Shown: positions 23,278-33,119 of the stretch, one piece after another
How positions within the stretch are numbered: the first letter of the stretch is position 1
Layout: every line of letters starts with the position of its first letter
Assembly (NCBI GenBank): GCA_902578805.1
Contig: CACHEH010000003.1
Span: 1-64,000, forward strand
DNA: 64,000 nucleotides
Direction: 5' to 3'
From: an uncultured SAR116 cluster alpha proteobacterium
Lineage (GTDB): Bacteria; Pseudomonadota; Alphaproteobacteria; Puniceispirillales; Marisalimonadaceae
Position numbers and translations under genes: made by a program
Notes under the pieces: generated by a model
What the model was told of the DNA's origin: nothing
Seen by the model: only the letters and a program-made list of their open reading frames with translations
The model's database searches: none

Positions 23278-23434
23278 ATTTAACAAATGTATTACTTGTA
23301 ATAAAGAATTCGATACTAATTTAGATACAAAACCATTTTGTTCTAAACGATGTAGTTATATTGATTTAAATAATTGGTTAGATGAAAAATATTTAATTAA
23401 TACAAATGAAGAAGATTATGAGAGGGATTTTTAA
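23261..23434 (+). CDS. yacG: DNA gyrase inhibitor YacG, zinc-ribbon (57 aa)
   Basis: MSKKIKFNKCITCNKEFDTNLDTKPFCSKRCSYIDLNNWLDEKYLINTNEEDYERDF; two CxxC-type pairs; missed by the ORF track; overlaps the RNase G gene. Confidence 0.92.
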   Translation: MSKKIKFNKCITCNKEFDTNLDTKPFCSKRCSYIDLNNWLDEKYLINTNEEDYERDF

Positions 23435-23495
23435 ATTTTTATTTTTGTTAACTAGACATAATCTAACGATCACGGTATAGATAAATTTTATAAAT

Positions 23496-23571
23496 GCCCG
23501 GGTAGCTCAGTAGGTAGAGCAGAGGACTGAAAATCCTCGTGTCGGTGGTTCGAATCCGCCCCCGGGCACCA
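23496..23571 (+). tRNA. tRNA-Phe(GAA)
   Basis: GCCCGGGTAGCTCAGTAGGTAGAGCAGAGGACTGAAAATCCTCGTGTCGGTGGTTCGAATCCGCCCCCGGGCACCA, full cloverleaf, anticodon GAA, encoded CCA. Confidence 0.98.
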
Positions 23572-23873
23572 TGTTTTTCTAAAGCATACTTCAATAAACC
23601 GTCAATCACACCACATTGGTTAATATCTATAGAAACTAAATTTATAGCTTATTTGTCAAAATAATTGTGACTGAGGTGTGACAAGATTTTATAATTATAA
23701 TCGCTTCATTATTAGTGATTTCAAAGTTTAAAATGTTAATTTTTCATTTTAAAAGACAACTTTTTAGGCATTTTAGAACTTTAATTTAATAATTTATAAA
23801 CACTCCATAAATAGTCTTGATGTAGGTATTTTAAAGATTATTCTTTTTAGATTGTATTATTAGGAAATTAAGT

Positions 23874-25298
23874 ATGACTTATTTTACAAAAACATATGAC
23901 GAAGCTTTCATAAATGAAAACTCTGTAAGAACCAATTACAAAAAGTTTATTAGTTGGTATAAAAATCAAGATATTAATGAATTAACAAAAATAAATTCTG
24001 ATGCAATGAAATTTTTTGAAAATACAGGTGTATCATTTAAAGTTTATTCCAGTGACAAAAAAGAAAATCTAATACCATTTGATATAATTCCAAGAATAAT
24101 AAACTCAAAGGAATGGGATAAATTGGTTAGAGGGATAACACAAAGAGTTTTAGCTATTAATTTTTTTCTTACTGATATTTATGGTCAACAAGAGATAATA
24201 AAACATGGTGTGATACCTGTTGACCTAATTCAAAATAATGCCGCTTTTTTGAAGCAGATGATAGGATTTACTCCTCCAAATAAAACATACAATCATATCT
24301 CTGGTATAGATTTGATTAAGACAAATTCAGACAATTTTTATGTATTAGAAGATAATGTTAGAGTCCCATCTGGAGCTTCTTATATGATAGAAAATAGAGA
24401 TACCATGATAAAATTATTTCCGGAGCTAATTTCAAGATATAAAGTATCTGAAAATAGAAACTATACCAAATACTTATCAGAAATTTTAAAGAAGTCTTCA
24501 CCAAAAAAAACAAAAATAAACCCAAACATAGTTTTGCTAACTCCTGGAATATATAATTCTGCGTTCTTTGAACATGCTTTTTTAGCAGATAAGTTAGGTG
24601 TTGAATTAGTAGAAGGTAAGGATCTTCGTGTAATTAATAAATATTTAAATATGAAAACTATAGATGGTTGGAAAAGAGTAGATGTAATTTATAGAAGAAT
24701 AGATGATATATTTTTAGATCCATTATCATTTAAAGAAGATAGTTTTTTAGGTGTTCCAGGTTTGATGGAGGTATACAGAAGTAAAAACGTTACAATAGCA
24801 AATGCCCCTGGCACAGGCATATCAGACGATAAATCAATTTATTCTTATATTCCAGACATTATTAAATTTTATTTGGGTCAAAAACCAATTTTAAAAAATG
24901 TAAAAACATTTAAGTGCCGAATAAAAGATGAATTGAAATATGTGTTAGAAAATTTAAATAAATTAGTCGTTAAAGAAGTTCATGGCTCAGGTGGTTATGG
25001 GATGCTAGTCGGGCCACTAGCAAGCAAAACTGAAATATCAAAATTTAAAAATAAAATTAAAAAAAATCCATACAGTTATATTGCTCAACCAACTTTATCT
25101 CTATCAACATGTCCTATTTATACAAAAAAAGGTCTAACTCCTAGACATGTTGACCTTAGGTGTTTTGCATTATTAGCACAAGAAAAGGTTACGGTTACAA
25201 GTGGTGGCCTCACCAGAGTTGCTTTAAAGAAAGGTTCTCTTGTTGTTAACTCTAGTCAAGGTGGTGGTACTAAAGATACTTGGATATTGAGTTCATAA
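23874..25298 (+). CDS. circularly permuted ATP-grasp family protein (CPATP)
   Basis: IDLIKTNSDNFYVLEDNVRVPSGASYMIENR, PGTGISDDKSIYSYIPDIIKFYLGQ, VVKEVHGSGGYGMLVGP, TPRHVDLRCFAL. Confidence 0.93.
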   Translation: MTYFTKTYDEAFINENSVRTNYKKFISWYKNQDINELTKINSDAMKFFENTGVSFKVYSSDKKENLIPFDIIPRIINSKEWDKLVRGITQRVLAINFFLTDIYGQQEIIKHGVIPVDLIQNNAAFLKQMIGFTPPNKTYNHISGIDLIKTNSDNFYVLEDNVRVPSGASYMIENRDTMIKLFPELISRYKVSENRNYTKYLSEILKKSSPKKTKINPNIVLLTPGIYNSAFFEHAFLADKLGVELVEGKDLRVINKYLNMKTIDGWKRVDVIYRRIDDIFLDPLSFKEDSFLGVPGLMEVYRSKNVTIANAPGTGISDDKSIYSYIPDIIKFYLGQKPILKNVKTFKCRIKDELKYVLENLNKLVVKEVHGSGGYGMLVGPLASKTEISKFKNKIKKNPYSYIAQPTLSLSTCPIYTKKGLTPRHVDLRCFALLAQEKVTVTSGGLTRVALKKGSLVVNSSQGGGTKDTWILSS

Positions 25299-26224
25299 TG
25301 CTAGGAAGTACAGCAGATTCTTTATTTTGGATGTTTAGATATATTGAGAGAGTTGAAAATACATTGTGTATGATTGAGAGTGGTTTCCAATTGTATCTTT
25401 TATCATCTAGTAATTTGAATAATGAATGGGATGCAATTTTAAGAACTAATTCTATAAGACATCATTTTTTAAAGAAAAATAACTCTTTAGATAGTCTTAA
25501 TATAATTAACTTCATGTTAAAAGACCCTAAGAATTCTAATAATATTTTAATACTTATTGAGAAAGCTAGAGAAAATGCACGAAGATCAAGAGTATCAATT
25601 ACATCTGAGGTTTGGGAAGCGATAAACACTTGTTGGTTATATTTAAATGAAGAACTTAATAAAAAAATAAATGAAAGTAAAATTCAAACAATTATAAAAA
25701 ATACAAGAGAAAAAATTGCTCTGATTTTTGGCTTTTTAGAAAGAAGTATGTTAAAAAATGAAATTATAAATTTTTGCTATTTAGGCACATTCATTGAGAG
25801 ATTTGATAATACCGTAAGAATTTTGAATACAAGATATTATCTTTTATTAGACGAAAAAAAAATTAGATTTGAGGGTTACGATAATTTTCAATTAGAAATG
25901 ATTTTGAGAAGTATTTCTTCATACAGATCATTTATGTGGAAAAATCAAAATGAAATTAAAGCTAATAAAGTCTCTTATTTTTTAATATCAGATAAAGATA
26001 TGCCTAAATCACTAATGTTTTGTGTCAATGAAACTATTAAAAATTTAAGGTCAATTCATAAAAAAAATTTTCTAAAAAATAAAAGTTACCTAAATGCTAT
26101 AAATATTCAAAAAAAAATTAAACAAAAAAATAGAAATTTTAATAATTATTCATTTTTAAATAGTCTATTTAAATTAAATATGACATTAGCAACAAATATA
26201 GAAGAAGAATTTAATTTCCGGTAA
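25298..26224 (+). CDS. alpha-E domain-containing protein
   Basis: MLGSTADSLFWMFRYIERVENTLCMIESGFQL family signature; TAATG overlap with the ATP-grasp gene. Confidence 0.92.
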   Translation: MLGSTADSLFWMFRYIERVENTLCMIESGFQLYLLSSSNLNNEWDAILRTNSIRHHFLKKNNSLDSLNIINFMLKDPKNSNNILILIEKARENARRSRVSITSEVWEAINTCWLYLNEELNKKINESKIQTIIKNTREKIALIFGFLERSMLKNEIINFCYLGTFIERFDNTVRILNTRYYLLLDEKKIRFEGYDNFQLEMILRSISSYRSFMWKNQNEIKANKVSYFLISDKDMPKSLMFCVNETIKNLRSIHKKNFLKNKSYLNAINIQKKIKQKNRNFNNYSFLNSLFKLNMTLATNIEEEFNFR

Positions 26225-26228
26225 TAGT

Positions 26229-27038
26229 ATGATTTTAAAGATAACACAAAAAATTGTATATGAAATTGATGGAACAATTAATTTTGGGTTTAATAAGTTA
26301 CTTTTAACTCCTCAAAGTAATGAAAGTCAAAGAATTTTAAACTGGAAAATTTACATTGTGGGTGGAAGTAAGGAACTTAATTCTAAAGATCAATTTGGTA
26401 ATCAAATAGATTTGGTTAGTATACAAAATAATTCTAAAAAAATTGAATATAATATTTTTGGTAAGGTTGAAACAAAGTCTAACTTTGGAATAAAAGAAAT
26501 CTCAAAAAAAGATCTTCCACTTTGGTGTTACATTGACAAAACGCATCTTACGAAACCTGGTGAATATCTATCAAGATTTTACAAAGAAAACATTTTGAAT
26601 TTCGAGGATTTGATAGGAAGCCTCCATGAACTCTCATTTAAAATAAAATCTAAAATTAAATATAAAAAAGGAAAAACAGATTATAAAACGACAGCTGAAG
26701 ATGCATTTAAAAAAGGGTTTGGTGTTTGTCAGGATCACACTCATATATTTTTATCTATAGTCCGAATGAATAATCTACCTTGTAGATATGTTAGTGGATT
26801 ATTTAAACCGATCCAAGATACTCATAATCTTTCCATGCATGCTTGGGCTGAAGTATTTATAGAAAATCTTGGTTGGATAGGTTTTGATATATCTAATGGT
26901 ATTTCACCAGACGACAGATATATAGAAATAGCAAAAGGTTTCGATTATAATGATGTAGTACCTATAAAAGGTATTATAAATGGATATTTTATTGAAAATC
27001 AAAATTTAGAACTATCAATCGATATTCTAAATCAATAA
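26229..27038 (+). CDS. transglutaminase-like cysteine protease family protein
   Basis: Catalytic Cys/His region GVCQDHTHIFLSIVRMNNLPCRYVSGLF...HAWAEVFIENLGWIGFD. Confidence 0.93.
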   Translation: MILKITQKIVYEIDGTINFGFNKLLLTPQSNESQRILNWKIYIVGGSKELNSKDQFGNQIDLVSIQNNSKKIEYNIFGKVETKSNFGIKEISKKDLPLWCYIDKTHLTKPGEYLSRFYKENILNFEDLIGSLHELSFKIKSKIKYKKGKTDYKTTAEDAFKKGFGVCQDHTHIFLSIVRMNNLPCRYVSGLFKPIQDTHNLSMHAWAEVFIENLGWIGFDISNGISPDDRYIEIAKGFDYNDVVPIKGIINGYFIENQNLELSIDILNQ

Positions 27039-27050
27039 TCAAGGTGCTTT

Positions 27051-27785
27051 ATGACTTATTGTGTAGGATTAAAATTAAATCAAGGTTTAGTATTCATGTC
27101 AGATACTTTAACTAACGCGGGAATAGACAATGTTAATACAAATAAAAAAATGTTTTTTTGGTCAAATAAAAACGAAAGAAGTGTAGTTTTATTAACTTCT
27201 GGAAATTTAGCCACATCACAGGCTACTATTAACCTCATAAATGAAGCTATTGATAACCCCAATGATGATAACAATAATATTCTAAAAACTAAATCAATGT
27301 TTCAAGTTGCAAGAATTGTCGGAAAAATCTTAAGAAATATATCTAATGAATACTCTTCTGATGGTCAAGTAGGTGAAAATCCATACTCCTCTACATTAAT
27401 TTTAGGTGGTCAAATTACAGGTCAAGAACATAAGTTATTTTTAATATATCCTGAGGGTAACTTCATAGAAGCATCTGAGGATCAATCTTTTTTTCAAATT
27501 GGAGAAACAAAATATGGCAAACCAATTATTGTTAGAGCACTAGAAAAGGACTCAAACTTCGGTGATGCAATAAAACTACTTTTAGTATCATTTGATAGTA
27601 CCATGAAGGCTAATGTTTCAGTAGGCATGCCAATAGATGTCTGTACCCTAAAAAAAGATGATCTTGAATTAAATAATCAAATAAGGTTTGAAAAAAATGA
27701 TCCTTATTTTGAAAAAATATCCAACAGTTGGGGAGAGGCACTAAAAAAAAGTATAAAAGAGTTACCACCATTTGATTTTAAATAA
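27051..27785 (+). CDS. proteasome-type peptidase, Anbu (ancestral beta subunit) family
   Basis: MTYCVGLKLNQGLVFMSDTLTNAG with Thr at position 2, Ntn-hydrolase fold signature; standard Anbu neighbourhood. Confidence 0.92.
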   Translation: MTYCVGLKLNQGLVFMSDTLTNAGIDNVNTNKKMFFWSNKNERSVVLLTSGNLATSQATINLINEAIDNPNDDNNNILKTKSMFQVARIVGKILRNISNEYSSDGQVGENPYSSTLILGGQITGQEHKLFLIYPEGNFIEASEDQSFFQIGETKYGKPIIVRALEKDSNFGDAIKLLLVSFDSTMKANVSVGMPIDVCTLKKDDLELNNQIRFEKNDPYFEKISNSWGEALKKSIKELPPFDFK

Positions 27786-27939
27786 TGTAGATTTTGATCC
27801 AACATATTTGTCTCTTACTTTGTATGGAACAAGCTATTTCTTTTCCCAAATGACGCCATTTTACATTCTCTGTTTTGCCGAGGTGTGACGATGGTAATAT
27901 TATTTTACAAAGTCTTTGATTTCTAAATAGATTTGTTCA

Positions 27940-27995
27940 AGAGCAGAGGACTGAAAATCCTTTTATCGGTGGTCCGAATCTGCCCAAGGGAACCA
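27940..27995 (+). pseudogene. degenerate 3' fragment of tRNA-Phe (putative attachment-site relic)
   Basis: Aligned ungapped to the 3' 56 nt of the tRNA at 23496-23571: 48/56 identical including a 22-nt exact run AGAGCAGAGGACTGAAAATCCT and terminal ACCA. Confidence 0.85.
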
Positions 27996-28248
27996 CACTG
28001 AAACCATCAAACTTCCTAAGTCATTGATGTGGAAGAATATTGTGTATTTTATACAGTACACTTTAAGAATAAACTAAAATGTAGATTATTTGAAACTATA
28101 ATGAAAGTCTTATGTGATAGTTTTTTGGAAAAATAACTTTAATTCTATAATCAACAAATTAGAATTTTTATTAAAAAGATAATTTCATTTCAAAAAAACA
28201 AATTATAAATCTAATTTACAAATGTCTTATTAATTTTATATTTAGTAA

Positions 28249-30318
28249 ATGGTAAATAAAGTTAACAAAAATGAAATATCAAGGGATTCTATAAATCTAC
28301 TTATTAGTCTATTCCAGACTGGTGATTATAAAAAAGCTGAGATATTAGCTATAAATATATCTAAAAAATTTCCAAAAAACCCAATGGGTTGGAAAATACT
28401 TGGAATAATTTATCTCAATAGCGGTAAAGTTAGCAAGGCTTTAAATGTAAATCAAAAAGCTCTAAAACTTGCACCTAATGCTCCTGATATTAATAATAAT
28501 CTTTCAGTTACCTTAAATAATTTGGGAAGATATGCAGAATCTATTAGTTATTCAAAAAGAGCTTTAGAAATTGATATAAATTTTGTTCAAGCTTATGGAA
28601 ACTTAGTAGACAGCTTGAAAGCAACAAAAAAATATGACGAAGCTTATAATTACATCAATAAGGCAATTAATTTAGATCCTTATAAAGTAGAATTTCATGC
28701 TTCTTTAGCAGACTTGTTTCAAAGGTTAGGAAAGATAGATGATGCATTAATTACGTATGAATACACTCTCAAATTAAATTCTAATTACTATCCTGCATAT
28801 ATCAATATGGCAAAAATTCTTAATAATATGGAAAGATTTGATGAGGCTATAAATCTGTATAAAAAGGTTATTAAAGTTAAACCTGACTTAGCTATTGCAT
28901 ATTATAATTTGGCTAACATCCAAAAAAAAATAAATAAAGTGGAAGATGCAATTGCTAATTATAAAAAAGGGATTGAAATTAATCCAAGTTTTGATGATGC
29001 ACATTATAATTTAGCAAATACTTTTGCAAATATTGGTGAGCACGAACAAGCAGATTTCAGTTATGCAAATGCAATTAGAATTAATCCTAAAAATCAAAAA
29101 TTCTGGAGCAACAGACTTTTAAATCTAAATTATAATCCTAATTTGTCCAATGAGTTTATTTTTAATCAACATAAACTTTTTGCTAAGCAGTTTTCCATTT
29201 TAGATAGAAATAATATAAAAAATAAAAATACTAGATTGAGGATAGGGTATGTTTCTGCAGATTTTAGGAAGCATTCTGTCGCTCATTTTATTAGACCCTT
29301 ACTAAAAAATCATGATAGTAACTTTATTGAAACTTTTTGTTACTACAATAATTCTATAATCGACGAGACTACCGAAATTTTAAAAACATACTGTGAAAAT
29401 TGGCGTTCAATTTTTGAAATGAATGATAAGGATATTTTAAAATTAATAAAAAATGACAAAATTGATATTCTAGTTGATCTTTGTGGGCACACACCTGGAA
29501 ACAAACTACTTATTTTTGCATCAAAAGCTGCACCAATTCAAGTAACATATCTAGGATATCCTAATACTACAGGATTATATACAATGGATTATCGATTAAC
29601 AGATAGATACGCAGACCCTGAAAAAAACTCAAAATTATTTTATAGTGAAAAATTAATTAAACTTAACAAATGTTTTTTATGTTACTCAGGAAATAATAAA
29701 ATTAGTCATAATAAAAATATACCTCAAAATAGAAATAACTATATTACATTTGGCAGTTTTAATAATTTTAAAAAAATAAATTCAAACGTTATAAAAATCT
29801 GGACAAATATTTTACGTTCTATTCCAAATTCACATTTAATTTTAAAAAGTTCAGAAAATATTTTTGATATAAATTATTTGTTAAAAAAATTTTTTGACGA
29901 AGGTATTAAAAAAGAAAATATAAGAATTATTGACAGAAAAATTAACACCCAAGATCATATGAAGTTATATGATGAAATTGATGTGGCGTTAGATACATTT
30001 CCATATAACGGTACTACGACGACTTTTGAAGCTCTTTGGATGGGAGTTCCAGTAATAACAATGGCTGGAAACAATCATAGGTGTAGAGTATCAGCTTCCA
30101 TATTGGAAAATTTAAATTTAAAGAATCTTATTTCTTATAACTCTACTGATTATCAAAAAACTGCCATTACAATTTCAAAAAATAAAAGTTATTTATTAAA
30201 TTTAAAAAAAGATTTGAGGGAAATATTACAAAACTCAAATTTATGTGATTCAAAATCTTTTACTAGAGAAGTTGAAGAAAAATTTTTTGATATTTATAAT
30301 AGCAAAAATTTAGATTGA
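28249..30318 (+). CDS. TPR-repeat O-GlcNAc-transferase-like (GT41/SPINDLY-type) glycosyltransferase
   Basis: Multiple TPRs followed by RIGYVSADFRKHSVAHFI, DILVDLCGHTPGN, YPNTTGLYTMDYRLTDRYADP, DTFPYNGTTTTFEALWMGVPVITMAG. Confidence 0.93.
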   Translation: MVNKVNKNEISRDSINLLISLFQTGDYKKAEILAINISKKFPKNPMGWKILGIIYLNSGKVSKALNVNQKALKLAPNAPDINNNLSVTLNNLGRYAESISYSKRALEIDINFVQAYGNLVDSLKATKKYDEAYNYINKAINLDPYKVEFHASLADLFQRLGKIDDALITYEYTLKLNSNYYPAYINMAKILNNMERFDEAINLYKKVIKVKPDLAIAYYNLANIQKKINKVEDAIANYKKGIEINPSFDDAHYNLANTFANIGEHEQADFSYANAIRINPKNQKFWSNRLLNLNYNPNLSNEFIFNQHKLFAKQFSILDRNNIKNKNTRLRIGYVSADFRKHSVAHFIRPLLKNHDSNFIETFCYYNNSIIDETTEILKTYCENWRSIFEMNDKDILKLIKNDKIDILVDLCGHTPGNKLLIFASKAAPIQVTYLGYPNTTGLYTMDYRLTDRYADPEKNSKLFYSEKLIKLNKCFLCYSGNNKISHNKNIPQNRNNYITFGSFNNFKKINSNVIKIWTNILRSIPNSHLILKSSENIFDINYLLKKFFDEGIKKENIRIIDRKINTQDHMKLYDEIDVALDTFPYNGTTTTFEALWMGVPVITMAGNNHRCRVSASILENLNLKNLISYNSTDYQKTAITISKNKSYLLNLKKDLREILQNSNLCDSKSFTREVEEKFFDIYNSKNLD

Positions 30319-30377
30319 TTTTTTGAACTTTATTATGTTTTATGTAATTAAAGTGGACAATAATTAAAATAATTTAG

Positions 30378-31514
30378 CTAGATACCAAACAATTTATCTT
30401 GTAAGTTCTCTAATGGATCATTCCAAAATACATGTCGGTTAAGTTTTTGAAAATCTGTATCAAAGACTGTTGCCATAGCAGAACAATATATTGATCGGGC
30501 ATCGATTGTTGCATTTAGATCTTGACCTTCAAACATGTTTCTGAGCTTTAATCCTGGCCAATCAGCATAAACTTGAGCTTTTTTTATAAGACCACCCATC
30601 ATTAAAATTGCAGTTCCATAACCATGTTCTGTTCCATTTCCACCATTTTGTTCAACTTTTCTACCAAATTCAGTTAAGGTCACAATTAACGTATTTTCGA
30701 ATGTTGAACCTAAGTTCTCACGCAACTGTCCAAAAATTTTGTCTAAATTATAGAGTTTATCAGCATGCTCTCCGTTCGAACCACCTTGTGCAGCATGAGT
30801 ATCAAAGCCATTTATATCAAAAACTGCCACACGGGGACCATCAGATTTAGAAAGAGCTTTTGCTGCAGTTGAAGCAAGTCTAAAAGCTTTCCTTGAACCT
30901 GTTCCGGAAAGCATTGAAAAAGGTCGCATCATAACCCTTTCAATTGTAGATCTTAAATGGCTATCTTTCGGATAAGTTGTGGCAACTTGTTTCATAATAT
31001 CTGGGGAGGGTGTTGATAATTTTGTTGGAAAATAATTATCGAGATTTGCTTTACTTCTTAAAATTAGAGGCATAGGCAATGCTATTGCTAAACCCTCTAG
31101 ACCTGCAGTTTCCATCCCTCGACCAAGCCAACCTGTGTGTTCAGCAAAGGGCTTGTGCCCCCCACTTTCCATAAGGTCCTGTCCTTCAAAATGTGAACGC
31201 ATAGTGTATGGTATATTGCTAGAATGGACAATTGCTGCCTTACCTTGCTTCCAAGCATTGTGAAAGTTTTTAAGAGATGGATGCAGTGAAAAATCTGATG
31301 TGAGTGGTAAGGTTTTCCGAACAAGAATATCAGGTCGAAATTTTTCAAGGATTGGATCGGTTGGAGGCACTGCAGACAAACCATCCATACCACCCCGCAA
31401 TGAAATAACAACAAGGTTCTTTTTTTTTCTTTTCTCCGCTAATGCAGAGAACAAAGGGGAACCCAAAAGTGTTACTGTTATTGAACCAGTTAGAAAAGTT
31501 CGCCTGTTTATCAT
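30378..31514 (-). CDS. DUF1501 domain protein with Tat signal
   Basis: MINRRTFLTGS twin-arginine leader; VVISLRGGMDGLSAVPP; EFGRKVEQNGGNGTEHGYG. Confidence 0.9.
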   Translation of the reverse strand: MINRRTFLTGSITVTLLGSPLFSALAEKRKKKNLVVISLRGGMDGLSAVPPTDPILEKFRPDILVRKTLPLTSDFSLHPSLKNFHNAWKQGKAAIVHSSNIPYTMRSHFEGQDLMESGGHKPFAEHTGWLGRGMETAGLEGLAIALPMPLILRSKANLDNYFPTKLSTPSPDIMKQVATTYPKDSHLRSTIERVMMRPFSMLSGTGSRKAFRLASTAAKALSKSDGPRVAVFDINGFDTHAAQGGSNGEHADKLYNLDKIFGQLRENLGSTFENTLIVTLTEFGRKVEQNGGNGTEHGYGTAILMMGGLIKKAQVYADWPGLKLRNMFEGQDLNATIDARSIYCSAMATVFDTDFQKLNRHVFWNDPLENLQDKLFGI

Positions 31515-32938
31515 GTTTTTAACATCCTATAACTAGGGAAAATTAATTGCATCTTAGTTGAGGGTGATTTAATATCTTTGATAAGGTATTTTATTTCTTC
31601 TGCATTATCAAAATTTTTATCTATCATTTGACCAAAATTTTTGAGTGTAATTCTTCGTTGCGCTATTTCTTTTGGGGCGGACATTCTACGGATAAGTAAT
31701 TCTGGGGATATCCAATCTGATTCAATGTCAGAATAACCATTTGGTTGTATTGGCCTATAAGGCTCATAACCAATTTCCTTCATAAAAAAACGTGGTTTAC
31801 GTTGATGATTATTAGGTTTTATTTTGAAGTTATATTTCATTTCATCTGCTTGCAGTGGCCAATTACCACCAACCATATGTACCATTTGTAGCATCCATAC
31901 TTCAGGATTTTGAAACTTCACTTCTTTATCAGCGTAATCATATACAACCTTTAATAGAGCTTTATGGATAGTTGGTAAGTTGCCATCAGATTGTTCCCAC
32001 GCTGAGACAATTGGTGCGATCATATCCTCAGTTGGATTATCAGTGAGAAAATGTCTACATAATTTGTAAGAAATAAAGCGCCTTGTTTCAGGATGAATAG
32101 CTAAATCTTTCAAAACATCAAACAATTTATTTTTTGGGGAAAGACCTCGTTGTTTATAAGTTTTTCCTAATACTTTATGATTTCCAGGTTCATGCTTTTT
32201 ATAGTTAAATCTTACAGGATTACATTCTTTTCGTTTTTTAGTATGCCTATGTTCCCACCCTGCCATAATATAAGAAAGTTGAACAACATCTTGTTGTGTG
32301 TACTTTGCTGCTGGAGAAACAGTGTGCAATTCAAGCAATTCACGGGCATGATTTTCATTGACTGTAGCCAGTTTACCTCTTTTTCTTCGATTTTTCCCCC
32401 ATTCAGATTGTGGTCCTATAGACTCTGAATTATCTAGATTATGTATCATTGACCAACCTAGAGTTGCTTCTTTTAAAAGTGTTTCAAATGAACCACACAT
32501 ATTTGTTCTAATAGTTTCACGATGATAAGGACCAGTTGTAAATTGTGGCATGGCATCTTTATCAATAATTGCAAAATGATTACACCAGAAAAGCCACAAT
32601 CTTTCAAATACTGGAGACTTACTCTTTAATACAGTATTTTGTCGAATACATATTTCAAGATTTTCAAAGTATTTTTGTCCAACCTTATAACGAAGTTTAT
32701 TTTTAGCTTCTCTATAAGCATGACGATTTTCTTTGTGTTTTTTTCTTAAAATTTCTCTGTCTGTATATACCCACTCTGCGTAGTGGTTAAGCATCTCTTC
32801 ACCACTTCTTATCCGGTTATCCCAAATTAATGGTGGAACCTTATTAACCTGATTTTGTGCCCAAGAAACAGGATCATCTGGAACCAGTTCATCTGGACCA
32901 ATACCAAAACCAACTTTTCGAAAGAAATTTTTTTTCAT
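31511..32938 (-). CDS. DUF1800 domain protein
   Basis: RLWLFWCNHFAI, NENHARELLELHT, SYKLCRHFL; 4-nt overlap with the DUF1501 gene. Confidence 0.9.
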   Translation of the reverse strand: MKKNFFRKVGFGIGPDELVPDDPVSWAQNQVNKVPPLIWDNRIRSGEEMLNHYAEWVYTDREILRKKHKENRHAYREAKNKLRYKVGQKYFENLEICIRQNTVLKSKSPVFERLWLFWCNHFAIIDKDAMPQFTTGPYHRETIRTNMCGSFETLLKEATLGWSMIHNLDNSESIGPQSEWGKNRRKRGKLATVNENHARELLELHTVSPAAKYTQQDVVQLSYIMAGWEHRHTKKRKECNPVRFNYKKHEPGNHKVLGKTYKQRGLSPKNKLFDVLKDLAIHPETRRFISYKLCRHFLTDNPTEDMIAPIVSAWEQSDGNLPTIHKALLKVVYDYADKEVKFQNPEVWMLQMVHMVGGNWPLQADEMKYNFKIKPNNHQRKPRFFMKEIGYEPYRPIQPNGYSDIESDWISPELLIRRMSAPKEIAQRRITLKNFGQMIDKNFDNAEEIKYLIKDIKSPSTKMQLIFPSYRMLKT

Positions 32939-33119
32939 ATCACTTTAAACTATGCAAATCTTAAACCAATATTATCGATTAATTATATCTTATTTTCAAG
33001 AAATTTTGCTTACAAATTTTATTTCTATAGACTACCATTTTAACTAAACTAATTAGAACAATATATTTTAGTTAGGTGTAATTTTTATTTGTTTAGCACA
33101 CGGTTTGGGGGGCGTTATT

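Larger units (their letters stand above)
23572..27995. mobile_element. putative tRNA-Phe-targeted genomic island carrying the Anbu operon (no integrase retained)
   Basis: Bounded on the left by intact tRNA-Phe and on the right by a degenerate copy of its 3' 56 nt in the same orientation; cargo is one four-gene operon. Confidence 0.55.

Noticed and set aside
23673-27889. Direct repeat GAGGTGTGAC at 23673-23682 and 27880-27889, plus inverted TCACACC at 23606-23612, as integrase arm sites
   Set aside because: Only 10 and 7 nt; spacing relative to the two tRNA copies is not equivalent; too short to claim without comparative data.
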